Part shown: piece after piece, positions 14,463 through 23,301 of the stretch
How positions within the stretch are numbered: the first letter of the stretch is position 1
Layout of the letters: each line of letters begins with the position of its first letter
Virus record (IMG/VR): IMGVR_UViG_3300028025_001913
Location: 1 to 64,000 of that record
DNA length: 64,000 nucleotides
DNA from: a virus
Direction: 5' to 3' (one strand)
Notes under the pieces: generated by a model
What the model was told of the DNA's origin: nothing
Seen by the model: only the letters and a program-made list of their open reading frames with translations
The model's database searches: none
Made by a program: the position numbers and the translations under genes

Positions 14463-14663
14463 ATGGGATATAAATCAGGCGCTGATGGCGTAACAAAAAA
14501 AGGTAAAACTAAAGGTACAAACTTAGGTGATACTGGACCTAGCGTTGGCATTAAGTCAGGTGCTAAGGGTGGTAAAGGTTCACTTAGAGGCGGCAAAACT
14601 AACGAAGCTATGAAATCTATGGGACGTAATATGGCTAAAGTAGCTGCACAAAGGGGTAGATAA
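14463..14663 (+). CDS. Gly/Lys-rich basic protein (66 aa)
   Basis: 66 residues, mostly Gly, Lys, Ser, Thr and Met (KGKTKGTNLGDTGPSVGIKSGAKGGKG in pieces), probably disordered, like the proteins at 12003-12508. AGGAGTGTATA ribosome site; stop overlaps the next ATG (TAATG). Likely a minor capsid-interior or DNA-associated protein; this is inferred from composition. Confidence 0.55.
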   Translation: MGYKSGADGVTKKGKTKGTNLGDTGPSVGIKSGAKGGKGSLRGGKTNEAMKSMGRNMAKVAAQRGR

Positions 14664-14923
14664 TGGCTAAATACAGCATGAAACAAAACGGTAAAGAAGT
14701 TGGGCCTGCGTCTGTTTACGCAGAACCACATACTATGGACGGTAAAAAGCTAACCGCTAAAGACGCTGGTAAACCTCAAAGTGTTAATTTTGCAGACGAG
14801 ATTAAAATGTCTGTTGGGCGTATTTCAAAAGGCCAAAACACAGAAGTTAAAACATCAGGCATTAAAATGCGTGGTGCAGGAGCGGCTACCAAAGGCTTTA
14901 TGTGCAGAGGGCCGATGGCATAA
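14663..14923 (+). CDS. Small basic hypothetical protein (86 aa)
   Basis: 86 residues, polar, ending in KMRGAGAATKGFMCRGPMA. A Gly-Thr-Lys-rich motif with a terminal Cys recurs in several small genes of this operon. Coupled to both neighbours: TAATG at its start and an ATAATG at its end that opens the adaptor gene. No family was recognised. Confidence 0.55.
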   Translation: MAKYSMKQNGKEVGPASVYAEPHTMDGKKLTAKDAGKPQSVNFADEIKMSVGRISKGQNTEVKTSGIKMRGAGAATKGFMCRGPMA

Positions 14924-15855
14924 TGAATTATGTGACGTTGTACCAAACAATCCAGAACTACGCTGAGAATACGGAATCGCTCTTTGTATCGAGCATTCCT
15001 ACGTTTGTACAACAGGCTGAAGAACGTATCTTTAACATGATACAGTTTCCTTCGTTACGCAAAAACGTAACAGGGACTTTAACTGCAAGTAATCAGTACC
15101 TCTCTTTACCAGATGACTTTTTATCTACCTACTCGCTGGCTGTAATAACATCTAATGGTTATGAGTATTTACTTAACAAAGATGTAAACTTTATTAGACA
15201 GGCTTACCCTAAAGCAACTGATACAGGTACTCCACAGTATTACGCTTTATTTGGTCCACAGTACACAGCAAACACTGAGTTATCAGCTATTTTAGGACCG
15301 ACTCCTGATTCTAATTATTCTGTAGAGCTACATTATTTCTTCTACCCAGCCTCTATTGTGCAGGGCATTATTACCTTACTAAACACCGCTTCTTTTACTG
15401 GTGGAACTTTATACACTAACGGCACTTACACAAATATCCCGTTAACAGGTGGTTCGGGTGCAGGAGCTGTAGCTACAATAACTATTGCTGGCGGTATAGT
15501 TACAACAGTAGCTTTGACTAATGGTGGCAACTTCTACAGAGTAGGCGACAACTTAAGTTTTGACGCAGCTAATATTGGCGTTGGTTCTGGTTCTGGGTTC
15601 TCTATACCCGTATTAACAATCAATAATGCTACTGGCACTTCTTGGCTCGGTGATAACTTTGACCCTGTTCTTCTTTATGGCTCGATGCGAGAAGCTATGA
15701 TATTTATGAAGGGTGAGCAGGATATGGTCACTTATTACGAGCAGAAGTTTACTGAAGCCGTAGCCCTAGCTAAACGTCTTGGTGATGGTCTGGAGCGTGG
15801 TGATGCGTACCGTGATGGTCAGACTAAACTTAATGTGAGCGGACCTAACTCGTGA
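14923..15855 (+). CDS. Phage adaptor protein (SU10-like)
   Basis: 310 aa. Residues 1-150 carry a pattern I associate with the SU10 adaptor family: a helical YQTIQNYAENTESLFVSSIP, QQAEERIFNMIQFPSLRKNV, then SLPDDFLSTYSLAVI and YLLNKDVNFIRQAYP. SU10 is a podovirus in which this protein forms the ring below the portal. The middle (about 165-235) is a Gly/Thr-rich insertion (TGGTLYTNGTYTNIPLTGG) resembling fibre repeats, and the last 70 residues are helical again. I chose ATG 14923 over 14902 because it is coupled to the previous stop (TAATG). Confidence 0.75.
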   Translation: MNYVTLYQTIQNYAENTESLFVSSIPTFVQQAEERIFNMIQFPSLRKNVTGTLTASNQYLSLPDDFLSTYSLAVITSNGYEYLLNKDVNFIRQAYPKATDTGTPQYYALFGPQYTANTELSAILGPTPDSNYSVELHYFFYPASIVQGIITLLNTASFTGGTLYTNGTYTNIPLTGGSGAGAVATITIAGGIVTTVALTNGGNFYRVGDNLSFDAANIGVGSGSGFSIPVLTINNATGTSWLGDNFDPVLLYGSMREAMIFMKGEQDMVTYYEQKFTEAVALAKRLGDGLERGDAYRDGQTKLNVSGPNS

Positions 15856-16283
15856 CCATAGTTCAAGGACAAACTACAAAGTTTAAGACTGATGCACTTA
15901 GTGGATTGGTTAATTTTGCTGTTGGAACTTCTTATACTTACAAAATTGCTTTGTATACTGCAAATGCTAATTTAGATAATTCAACGGCTGCATATACGAC
16001 TACGGGCGAGGTTGTTGGTACAGGATACACAGCTGGAGGGAAGCCGTTAGTCATATCAACTAGACCTACTGGGGACACCACAAACAATGTGGCTTACATA
16101 TCGTTTGACCCAGTAACTTGGACGGGGGCATCCTTTACTTGTAGAGGTGCGTTGATTTACAATAGTACAACGAGTGCAACAGTAGCAGTTTTAAACTTTG
16201 GGTCAGATAAAACAACAACGGGTACGTTTACAGTTACTTTCCCAACACCATCATCAACAACAGCAGTAATAACAATCTCTTAG
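15852..16283 (+). CDS. Tail fibre-region protein (143 aa)
   Basis: Thr/Ala/Gly-rich, 143 residues, beta-strand pattern with few charges. It opens with an IVQGQTTKFKTDALSGLVNF segment reminiscent of fibre-associated proteins in aquatic podoviruses. Overlaps the adaptor gene by 4 bp (ATGA-type in reverse order: GTGACC start within its stop). It is the first gene of a long fibre cassette that runs to 24864. No precise family named. Confidence 0.6.
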   Translation: MTIVQGQTTKFKTDALSGLVNFAVGTSYTYKIALYTANANLDNSTAAYTTTGEVVGTGYTAGGKPLVISTRPTGDTTNNVAYISFDPVTWTGASFTCRGALIYNSTTSATVAVLNFGSDKTTTGTFTVTFPTPSSTTAVITIS

Positions 16284-16291
16284 GAGTAAAT

Positions 16292-16891
16292 ATGCACAAA
16301 GAAATTCAAGGTTTTGGCGATAACGCTACAGCCACATTACAAGCAAACGCTGTTATTCCTGAAGGAATGGGCGTTGATGGTCAGTATATTGTTGAGTGCC
16401 GTGACGCTGCTGGCAATCTAAAGTGGGAAGAAGAGTTTCCTAACTTAGTTGTAGCTGTAGGTAAACAGCTAATGCTTGATACATTACTAAGAACATCTGG
16501 CACATACACAACAGTTGGACCGTTTTTAGGTCTAATTAATAACAGTACAACCTTTGCTGCCGCAGATACAATGAGTTCTAAAACATGGACTGAGCTAACA
16601 ACTTACACAGTTGGCGGTTCAGCGGTTCGTGGAACAGCAGTATTTGCAGCAGCAACCTCGTCTGGAACAACTCCATCAAACGTCACAACATCAACCGCAA
16701 CTGCAATTACCTACACAATGACGGGTTCTGCAACAGTTTATGGATGTTTCTTGGTTACAGGTTCAGGCGCTGTTAGCACAATCTCAAGCACAGCTGGAAC
16801 TTTGTACTCTGAAGGAAACTTTAGTACAGCCAAGACTGTGACTTCAGGTGATACTGTTACTGTTACATATAGTACAACCGCAACAAGTTAA
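16292..16891 (+). CDS. Tail fibre-region protein (199 aa)
   Basis: 199 residues. The N-terminal 60 residues are more ordered (GVDGQYIVECRDAAGNLKWEEEF, VAVGKQLMLDTLLRTSG), then a long Thr/Ser/Ala-rich beta-structured part. A short DAAGNLKW motif followed by a QLMLDTLL helix is seen in phage tail proteins that carry fibre attachment. Good AGGAGTAAAT ribosome site. Placed between a 143-aa gene and a 450-aa fibre, it is probably a baseplate- or fibre-attachment component. Confidence 0.6.
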   Translation: MHKEIQGFGDNATATLQANAVIPEGMGVDGQYIVECRDAAGNLKWEEEFPNLVVAVGKQLMLDTLLRTSGTYTTVGPFLGLINNSTTFAAADTMSSKTWTELTTYTVGGSAVRGTAVFAAATSSGTTPSNVTTSTATAITYTMTGSATVYGCFLVTGSGAVSTISSTAGTLYSEGNFSTAKTVTSGDTVTVTYSTTATS

Positions 16892-16901
16892 GGAGTCCTA
16901 A

Positions 16902-18254
16902 ATGGCTCTGGCGCTGTATAACCGGGTTCAAGAGACCACTAATACCACTGGTACGGGGACAATAACCCTTGCTGGTGCTGTATCTGGGTTTCAATCTTTT
17001 GCCGTAATTGGCAACGGAAATACAACGTATTACTGTATTACTAGTGGTTCCGCTTGGGAAGTTGGTCTTGGTACCTATACATCATCTGGAACTACTCTTG
17101 CTCGTACTTTAGTATATTCAAACTCTTTAGGGACTACATCACCAATTAGTTTGACAGGTACTTCTAACGTATTTGTTACTTTGCCAGCAGAGCAATATCC
17201 GGGCACATCTTACGCAAGAACTGCATTTACAGCAACAGCTTCACAAACAACATTTACCGTAAATTATACGGTTGGGTACGTTCAGGTTTATGTAAACGGG
17301 GTTTTACTAAATGCGGCAGACTATGTAGCGTCTACAGGTACAAGTGTAGTTTTATCAGTAGCTTGCGCCTCTGGTGATATTGTTGAAATCATTGCCTTTA
17401 ATGCGACTAATTTAACTGGCACTTCAAGAACGGTTACTGACTTTACAGCTACAGCATCACAGACTACATTTACTGTAACTTATACACCAAATTTTTTAGA
17501 TGTTTACAGGAACGGTTCTAAATTAGCTACTGCCGACTATACAGCAACTAATGGGACAACTGTTGTGTTGGTAAACGCATGTACTTCTGGAGATATAGTA
17601 CAGACTGTAGCATATAGCCCTTCGTTGATAAGTAGTGCTGCTGGTGGCTCAACTACACAGATTCAATATAACTCTGCCGGTGGATTAACAGGTTCTCCTA
17701 ATTTAACATTTGATGGCACTTATTTATCAAGCAATACAGGATTAGTTCCGGGGCAGTTAATCTATCGTTTAAATACTGCTTATGTAGGTTCAACAACAAC
17801 ATCCGCTCAATCATTTTTAGGTGTAGGTGTAACTGTTTCAACTTCTACTGTATACCAGTTTGAAGCTGTGTTTGCAATTTCAAAATCCGCAACCGCAAGC
17901 GCACATAACATTCAAGTAGGGTTTGGTGGTACGGCTACATTAAATAATATTGGGTATATATGGTATGGACCCCAGTCTAGTATTACATCATTTAACGATA
18001 CAACTAATGGTGCTTTATATGGCGGGTATATACAAACTGCAACTGCTACAACAGTAGCGGCTAGTTCCGCTGCGGCAGTGTATAAAATATTTTTTATTAA
18101 AGGTACAGTATCTATTAACGCAGGTGGTACATTAATTCCTCAATATACGACAAGTGTAGCTATTGGTCCGTACACCACAGCAATAGGAAGTTATTTTAAA
18201 CTATCTCCAATGAGTGCATCAGGTGCAAATACAAGTATAGGAACATGGGCATAA
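16902..18254 (+). CDS. Tail fibre protein (450 aa)
   Basis: Opens with a conserved-looking virion-binding module (ALALYNRVQETTNTTGTG, ITLAGAVSGFQSFAVIGNGN) that recurs in many aquatic phage fibres, then two tandem copies of a short unit: ARTAFTATASQTTFTVNYTVGYVQVYVNGVLL and RTVTDFTATASQTTFTVTYTPNFLDVYRNGSKL (each quoted in part only, residues about 105-205). A T/S/G-rich shaft and a C-terminal head follow. The duplicated unit looks like an elongated beta module. Receptor binding is inferred. Confidence 0.7.
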   Translation: MALALYNRVQETTNTTGTGTITLAGAVSGFQSFAVIGNGNTTYYCITSGSAWEVGLGTYTSSGTTLARTLVYSNSLGTTSPISLTGTSNVFVTLPAEQYPGTSYARTAFTATASQTTFTVNYTVGYVQVYVNGVLLNAADYVASTGTSVVLSVACASGDIVEIIAFNATNLTGTSRTVTDFTATASQTTFTVTYTPNFLDVYRNGSKLATADYTATNGTTVVLVNACTSGDIVQTVAYSPSLISSAAGGSTTQIQYNSAGGLTGSPNLTFDGTYLSSNTGLVPGQLIYRLNTAYVGSTTTSAQSFLGVGVTVSTSTVYQFEAVFAISKSATASAHNIQVGFGGTATLNNIGYIWYGPQSSITSFNDTTNGALYGGYIQTATATTVAASSAAAVYKIFFIKGTVSINAGGTLIPQYTTSVAIGPYTTAIGSYFKLSPMSASGANTSIGTWA

Positions 18255-18255
18255 T

Positions 18256-18627
18256 ATGACACAAGCAGCCAGTTTAGCATCCGTTGGGTCAAGTGCGTTA
18301 TCGTGGGGTGGAGCCCCCGCAGCCGCTTGGGTGAATTTTAATGGAACTTTAAGTGGAACAATAACACCAAGAGCATCACTTAATGTTTCGTCAATTACTG
18401 ATAACGGGGTTGGGGACTACATAATAAACTTTACAACTGCAATGCCTAACACAAATTATGCTACGTTATTAACATGTAGTACTGATTCAGAAAACCCAAC
18501 AATTATGAATTTACAAGGTACTACGGGTTCAGCTACAACGTCTAGTATAAGAATTCAAACTGCAAGACAAAATAATGGAGCTTCTGCTGATAGAACTACA
18601 ATATGTGTAGTTGTATTTAGCTTATAA
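18256..18627 (+). CDS. Fibre tip-like protein, paralogue A (123 aa)
   Basis: 123 residues. Contains AAWVNFNGTLSG, ASLNVSSITDNGVGDYIINFT and MPNTNYATLL, a pattern shared with 22905-23291 (AKAWVNYNG, ASFNVSSVTRSSAGRYVVNFT, MSNANYATQ) and 23302-23697 (VAWVNFYG, ASYNVSSITRNGAGDYTVNFT, LTDANYAV). The three are paralogues of one small beta domain, probably a receptor-binding or tip domain attached to long fibres. It starts 1 bp after the 450-aa fibre stop, with no room for a separate promoter. Confidence 0.7.
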   Translation: MTQAASLASVGSSALSWGGAPAAAWVNFNGTLSGTITPRASLNVSSITDNGVGDYIINFTTAMPNTNYATLLTCSTDSENPTIMNLQGTTGSATTSSIRIQTARQNNGASADRTTICVVVFSL

Positions 18628-18636
18628 GAGAAAATT

Positions 18637-20520
18637 ATGACAATATCTCGTAACTTATCTATTTTAGCTGACGGAGTAAGTGCTTCTGGTGTGCTTGATG
18701 TAGCTAGTGGCGGTACAGGCGTAACGGTTTCTTCAGGCGCTAGTTCGGTTATGTTGCGGGATACTAACCAGAACGTAGCTATTAATAGACTTAACCAAGC
18801 AAATACAAATACAGCGGCTGCTGGTGGCGTAACTACATTAACTGCGGCTTCTGCTTATTCACAGACTTTAACAGGTACGGGCGCTCAGACTTACAGGATG
18901 CCTGATGCAACTACCCTTTCTACAGGTGTAGCTTTTATATTTAACAATAACGCTACCGGCACATTAACACTTCAAGATAGCGCATCTGGCGCAATTGGTA
19001 CTATTACAGCTGGTGGTGCAGTTGAGCTAATTTGTGTGTCTACAGCAACTGTGGCTGGAACATGGGATTACCACGGGTTCTTACCTGAGAACGTCACTTG
19101 GGGCACAAACGCTTTAGCTATGGGTTCTACTGTAGTTACAGGCGGTACATGGCAAGGTGGGACAATCGCTTCTGCTTATGGTGGTACAGGACTAACTACA
19201 TTTACTGCGGCTAATAATGCTCTTTACTCTACATCCGCTAGTGCGTTAGTTGCTGGTACTTTACCTGCCGCTGCTGGTGGCACAGGTCAATCTTCTTATG
19301 CGGTGGGTGATGTACTGTACGCATCTACTACAACTGCCCTTTCTAAACTAGCAGACGTAGCTACAGGAAATGCTTTAATTTCGGGCGGTGTTGGAGTAGC
19401 TCCTAGTTACGGAAAAATTGGTTTAACGACACATGTATCGGGTACTTTACCTGTTGGTAATGGTGGTACAGGAGTTGCAACACTTACATCAAATGGTGTG
19501 TTATACGGCAACGGTACATCCGCTGCTGGCATAACCGCTGCTGGCACAACAGGTCAAGTTCTTATAGCTACAACAAGTGGCGCTCCATCTTGGGGTTCGG
19601 TACCTACTACTGCCGCAGTAACCTCAATTACTTTTGGTACAACAGGTTTAACTCCAGCAACTGCAACAACAGGTGCGGTAACTGTAGCAGGTACTTTAGC
19701 CGTAGCCAATGGTGGTACAGGTGTAACTACATCTACTGGTTCTGGAAGCAATGTATTAAGCACTTCACCTACTTTAGTATCCCCAGCTCTTGGAACACCT
19801 ACTGCGCTAGTAGGTACAAATATTACTGGAACAGCTTCAGGGTTATCTATCGGTGGTAATGCAGCAACTGCTACATTAGCAGCAAATACATCATCTATTA
19901 GTAGTGCAACTGGCGGAGCATATACTTGGACGGCAGCTAATTTCTTTCAGTCAAATTCAAACACTGGTACTACTACTGGTGGTACACCATTACAAGCGTA
20001 TTCAACTAGTAGCCTTGGAGCAATTATGTCGTTCCATCGTGCTGGTGTTTATGCCGTTAATATGGGTCTTGACTCAGACAACGTATTCCGCATAGGTGGT
20101 TGGTCTGCCCCAGCAAATCTGCTTCAGATGACAATGGGTGGTGCACTCACAATGGCATCGTCTGTAACCGCAACTTCATTTAGCGGTGCTGGTACAGGTC
20201 TAACAGGAACCGCATCTTCTTTATCTATTGGCGGTAACGCAGCTACAGCCACAACTGCGGCTAACGGTGGAGTAACTTCTATTGTTGCTGGTACTAACGT
20301 AACAATTTCAGGGGCTACTGGCGCAGTAACTATTAACGCTACAGCAGGTACAGCAACGGCTGTGACATTACCTTCGACCAATCCGTTTGTACAAAATGCT
20401 ACTACGTTGTCAGCTAACTTAACTATTTCAACCAATAACGCAATGGCAGCTGGTCCAATTACTATTAATACAGGCGTAACTCTAACTGTTTCTACCGGCT
20501 CTAGGGTGGTAATTGTATAA
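18637..20520 (+). CDS. Long tail fibre with GGTG repeats (627 aa)
   Basis: 627 residues of Thr/Ala/Gly/Ser-rich fibre shaft. The motif GGTGxT/GGTGxx recurs at least five times (for example SGGTGVTVS, YGGTGLTTF, GGTGQSSY, NGGTGVATL, NGGTGVTTS), and the paired motif TGTASxLSIGGNAATAT occurs twice. Such GGTG-type repeats are common in trimeric phage fibres. The C-terminus (TINTGVTLTVSTGSRVVIV) is a compact strand run. RBS GAGAAAATT; start 9 bp after paralogue A. Confidence 0.75.
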   Translation: MTISRNLSILADGVSASGVLDVASGGTGVTVSSGASSVMLRDTNQNVAINRLNQANTNTAAAGGVTTLTAASAYSQTLTGTGAQTYRMPDATTLSTGVAFIFNNNATGTLTLQDSASGAIGTITAGGAVELICVSTATVAGTWDYHGFLPENVTWGTNALAMGSTVVTGGTWQGGTIASAYGGTGLTTFTAANNALYSTSASALVAGTLPAAAGGTGQSSYAVGDVLYASTTTALSKLADVATGNALISGGVGVAPSYGKIGLTTHVSGTLPVGNGGTGVATLTSNGVLYGNGTSAAGITAAGTTGQVLIATTSGAPSWGSVPTTAAVTSITFGTTGLTPATATTGAVTVAGTLAVANGGTGVTTSTGSGSNVLSTSPTLVSPALGTPTALVGTNITGTASGLSIGGNAATATLAANTSSISSATGGAYTWTAANFFQSNSNTGTTTGGTPLQAYSTSSLGAIMSFHRAGVYAVNMGLDSDNVFRIGGWSAPANLLQMTMGGALTMASSVTATSFSGAGTGLTGTASSLSIGGNAATATTAANGGVTSIVAGTNVTISGATGAVTINATAGTATAVTLPSTNPFVQNATTLSANLTISTNNAMAAGPITINTGVTLTVSTGSRVVIV

Positions 20521-21428
20521 TGTTTGGCATATCTGCCTTTGCCCAAACAACCTTTGCCGGTTTGGCTGGAGGGGCAAACTTTATTTTTAGTGTTGATGAA
20601 AATATTGGAGTGGCTGACTCTAGTACTCAGCTTTCTGTTTTTTTACAAAACCAGATTGAAAACATTATTGTAGATGATGTAGATAATGACGCAGGTCTTA
20701 ATTATTTTGGTAGTGCTACAGAAACAATAGCATTTGACGACTCAAGTACCGCCCCTGCTCAGTTTGCTCAATCTATTACAGAAGACTCAACATTAGATAA
20801 TTCCCAAGAAATATCTGCCCAGTTTAATCCTAGTATTGCAGAAAACATCACAATAGAAGATTCTCAAGTAGTCTTTACTGCTATGTTACAAACAGACACC
20901 GAGCCATTTACTATGGCGGACTCAAATACTCAACAATCTGCTTTTGTTCAGACCCGTACAGAAGATTTTACATCAGAGGATAATATAGCAATAACAGCCC
21001 AGTTTATTGCAAGTATTACTGAAAACTTTACACCAGAGTCCTTACAGGACCTAACAGCCCAATTTGTGCAAAGTATTTCCGAAGCAATTACTGTTGAAAG
21101 CGTGCAGGACGCCATTCTTGAGTTTTATTTAAGTATTACCGAGAATATAACCGTAGATAACGCCCAAACAATAACTGCTCAATTTGTGCAAGCTATATCT
21201 GAAGCTGTTACTATGGCGGATTCTAGTACCCAGCAGTCTGCGTTTTTACAGTCAATAGTTGAGACTTTTGTTCTTTTAGATAGCACTTTTGTTACTGGAT
21301 GGATTACAATAAACGATGACCAAACAATAACTTGGAGTCAAGTTAACAATACTCAAGCTGATAGTTGGACGGAAGTTAATAATGCCCATACTAATGGCTG
21401 GACAGAAATAAATAATTTTCAGGGATAA
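20520..21428 (+). CDS. Repeat-built fibre-associated protein (302 aa)
   Basis: Acidic 302-aa protein made of about ten degenerate 20-24-residue units of the type ITENITVDNAQTITAQFVQ / SEAVTMADSSTQQSAFLQ, from residue 20 to about 255. The C-terminus switches to short W-x5-N-x4 repeats (TWSQVNNTQADSWTEVNN). Regular repeats suggest an extended stalk. The start overlaps the previous stop (TAATG). Charge and composition are quite different from the Thr/Gly-rich fibres around it. Possibly a fibre-stalk or a linker. No family recognised. Confidence 0.6.
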   Translation: MFGISAFAQTTFAGLAGGANFIFSVDENIGVADSSTQLSVFLQNQIENIIVDDVDNDAGLNYFGSATETIAFDDSSTAPAQFAQSITEDSTLDNSQEISAQFNPSIAENITIEDSQVVFTAMLQTDTEPFTMADSNTQQSAFVQTRTEDFTSEDNIAITAQFIASITENFTPESLQDLTAQFVQSISEAITVESVQDAILEFYLSITENITVDNAQTITAQFVQAISEAVTMADSSTQQSAFLQSIVETFVLLDSTFVTGWITINDDQTITWSQVNNTQADSWTEVNNAHTNGWTEINNFQG

Positions 21429-21431
21429 ATT

Positions 21432-22874
21432 ATGGCAACGTATTCAACCTCATTAAAACTAACCTTAATAGGTGATGGCGAGCAAACCGGTACTTGGGGT
21501 CAAACTACCAATACTAACTTAGGTACTTTACTTGAACAGGCTATTGTTGGGCAGACTACCATTACAATGGCTAATGCCGACTACACCTTAACAAACTTAA
21601 ATGGTGCTACGGACGAGGCAAGAAACGCAGTAATTATAGTTACAGGCAATCAAAATGCTACATATAGTGTAATAGTTCCAGCTGTTCCAAAGCTTTACAT
21701 GGTAACTAATAGTTTAAGTAGCTCTGCTATAGCCTATATCAAACCTTCAGGCGGCTCAACCATTCAAGTTCCTAACGGACGGACAATGTATTTGTACTGT
21801 ACCGGTACCGCATTTGTTGCTTTAGATTATGCGGCATACGCTCAAAACATTGTATCTGGCGGAACTATTACCACAGGCGCTATTAACTGTACGTCTCTTA
21901 CAAGCTCAGGCGCAGTATCTGGCACAACAATAGGCGGTACAACAATAACCGCAGCTACTCAATTCACTGGTCCGGGTACAGGTCTTACTGGCACAGCCGC
22001 TAGTTTAACTGCTGGTAATGCAACTACAGCCGCAACAGTATCAACTACCGTAGCAAGCGGAGCAGTTGGCACAACTCAGACTGCTGGGGATAACTCAACA
22101 AAAATAGCAACTACCGCTTATGTAGCTACAGCTGTAACTAACGCTACAGGTTCTTTGGGAACAATGTCTACCCAGAACGCTAATAACGTAGCTATTACTG
22201 GCGGAACTATAAATGGTGTTACAGGTACAAATGCTGGTATGACCGTAGGTACGGCTACAACAGCTACAACAGCTACAACAGCTACAACAGCCACAACAGC
22301 CACAACAGCTACTACAGCTAACGCCCTTAATACTTCTAACGCATATCAAGGTACTACGTTTACTGCAACTACACAGTTTTCAGGTCCGGGCACAGGGCTT
22401 ACTGGTACTGCCGCAAGTCTATCTATTGGCGGTAATGCGTCAACAGCTACTACAGCCACAAACGTATCAGGGACTGTAGCAATTGCAAATGGCGGTACAG
22501 GGTTAACTTCTGCTGGCACATCTGGGTATGTGTTAGCTTCTACTGGCTCTGCGTTAGCATATAAAAAACTAGGTCTTGGTATTACTGGCGAAGTTTGGAA
22601 TAGTGTTACAGGTAGCCGAAGCTTAAGTACTACTTATACAAATAGCAATGCTTATCCAATTATGGTTAGTGTTATTGTAGCTGGTAATGGTAATATTACA
22701 GTTTCTGGAACGCTAACAATAGGCAGTATTACTGTAGCTACTGGGCTTCAAGCTGTTGGTGGCAATCAAGGAACAACTACCACTATAACACTCCCCGGAA
22801 TTGTTCCGCCCGGAGTTACATATAGCGTTACTACATCTAATGCTTCAATATCTTCTTGGTCAGAACTTTATTAA
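21432..22874 (+). CDS. Tail fibre protein with T-A-T minisatellite (480 aa)
   Basis: Opens with a virion-attachment-like segment (STSLKLTLIGDGEQTGTWGQTTNTNLGTLLEQA) also common in podovirus fibres, then a Thr/Ala/Gly-rich shaft. Contains two copies of FxGPGTGLTGTAASLxxGNA (about residues 178 and 317), matching a motif in the 627-aa fibre, and the sequence A-T-T repeated over about 24 residues (22251-22323). The C-terminal 120 residues look like a distinct globular domain (GEVWNSVTGSRSLSTTYTNSN). Probably the main receptor-binding fibre. Confidence 0.75.
   Translation: MATYSTSLKLTLIGDGEQTGTWGQTTNTNLGTLLEQAIVGQTTITMANADYTLTNLNGATDEARNAVIIVTGNQNATYSVIVPAVPKLYMVTNSLSSSAIAYIKPSGGSTIQVPNGRTMYLYCTGTAFVALDYAAYAQNIVSGGTITTGAINCTSLTSSGAVSGTTIGGTTITAATQFTGPGTGLTGTAASLTAGNATTAATVSTTVASGAVGTTQTAGDNSTKIATTAYVATAVTNATGSLGTMSTQNANNVAITGGTINGVTGTNAGMTVGTATTATTATTATTATTATTATTANALNTSNAYQGTTFTATTQFSGPGTGLTGTAASLSIGGNASTATTATNVSGTVAIANGGTGLTSAGTSGYVLASTGSALAYKKLGLGITGEVWNSVTGSRSLSTTYTNSNAYPIMVSVIVAGNGNITVSGTLTIGSITVATGLQAVGGNQGTTTTITLPGIVPPGVTYSVTTSNASISSWSELY
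22251..22323 (+). repeat. Coding minisatellite (ACAACAGCT-type 9-mers)
   Basis: About eight in-frame 9-bp units of (A)CAACAGCTA type, encoding repeated Ala-Thr-Thr. Two units carry GCC in place of GCT. Tandem 9-mers can expand or contract without a frameshift, so fibre length may vary between related genomes. The long open frames on the minus strand here (22095-22349) are artefacts of this repeat. Confidence 0.85.
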
Positions 22875-22904
22875 TTTATGTGTGAAACAGCATAAGGAAA
22901 AATT

Positions 22905-23291
22905 ATGGCAGGTTCATTAGTAATAAGCACACTAAATAACGATACTGGGGTATTGGCTACTCAGAATGGCATGACGGGTATTGCTAAAGCGTGGGTTAAT
23001 TATAACGGGGCAACACAAACTATTAATGCTTCTTTTAATGTTTCTTCAGTTACTAGAAGTAGCGCCGGCAGATATGTAGTTAATTTTACAACGGCTATGT
23101 CTAATGCTAATTATGCAACTCAGGCGTTAGCCCGAAGAAGTGGTAATAATGCAGACATAAACACAGCACTTACAGGGGTGTCAGAAGGTGGTGTATATAC
23201 AACTGCTTCGGTTAGTATTACAACTGCAACTGCAACTGGGTATGCAGTAGTTGAGGCTGACATATTATGTGTATCAGTAGATGGAACTTAA
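22905..23291 (+). CDS. Fibre tip-like protein, paralogue B (128 aa)
   Basis: 128 residues, Thr/Ala/Asn-rich. The core (residues 25-75) follows the same AWVNYNG ... NVSSVTRSSAGRYVVNFT ... MSNANYATQ pattern as 18256-18627 and 23302-23697, so it is one of three paralogues. The N-terminus (SLVISTLNNDTGVLATQNGMTG) resembles that of paralogue C, which suggests a shared attachment segment. AGGAAAAATT ribosome site. Confidence 0.7.
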   Translation: MAGSLVISTLNNDTGVLATQNGMTGIAKAWVNYNGATQTINASFNVSSVTRSSAGRYVVNFTTAMSNANYATQALARRSGNNADINTALTGVSEGGVYTTASVSITTATATGYAVVEADILCVSVDGT

Positions 23292-23301
23292 AGGATAACT
23301 C

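Noticed and set aside
14249-14731. 160-residue minus-strand frame across 14025-14663
   Set aside because: Antisense to two coupled late genes; Pro/Leu/Val-rich composition is the reverse of the Gly/Lys-rich genes.
22251-22323. CRISPR-like tandem repeats
   Set aside because: The units are 9 bp, contiguous, without spacers, and in frame in a fibre gene.
22095-22349. Cys-rich frame (repeated CCGCC-type) opposite the fibre minisatellite
   Set aside because: The Cys repeats are an artefact of reading the Ala-Thr-Thr minisatellite on the other strand.
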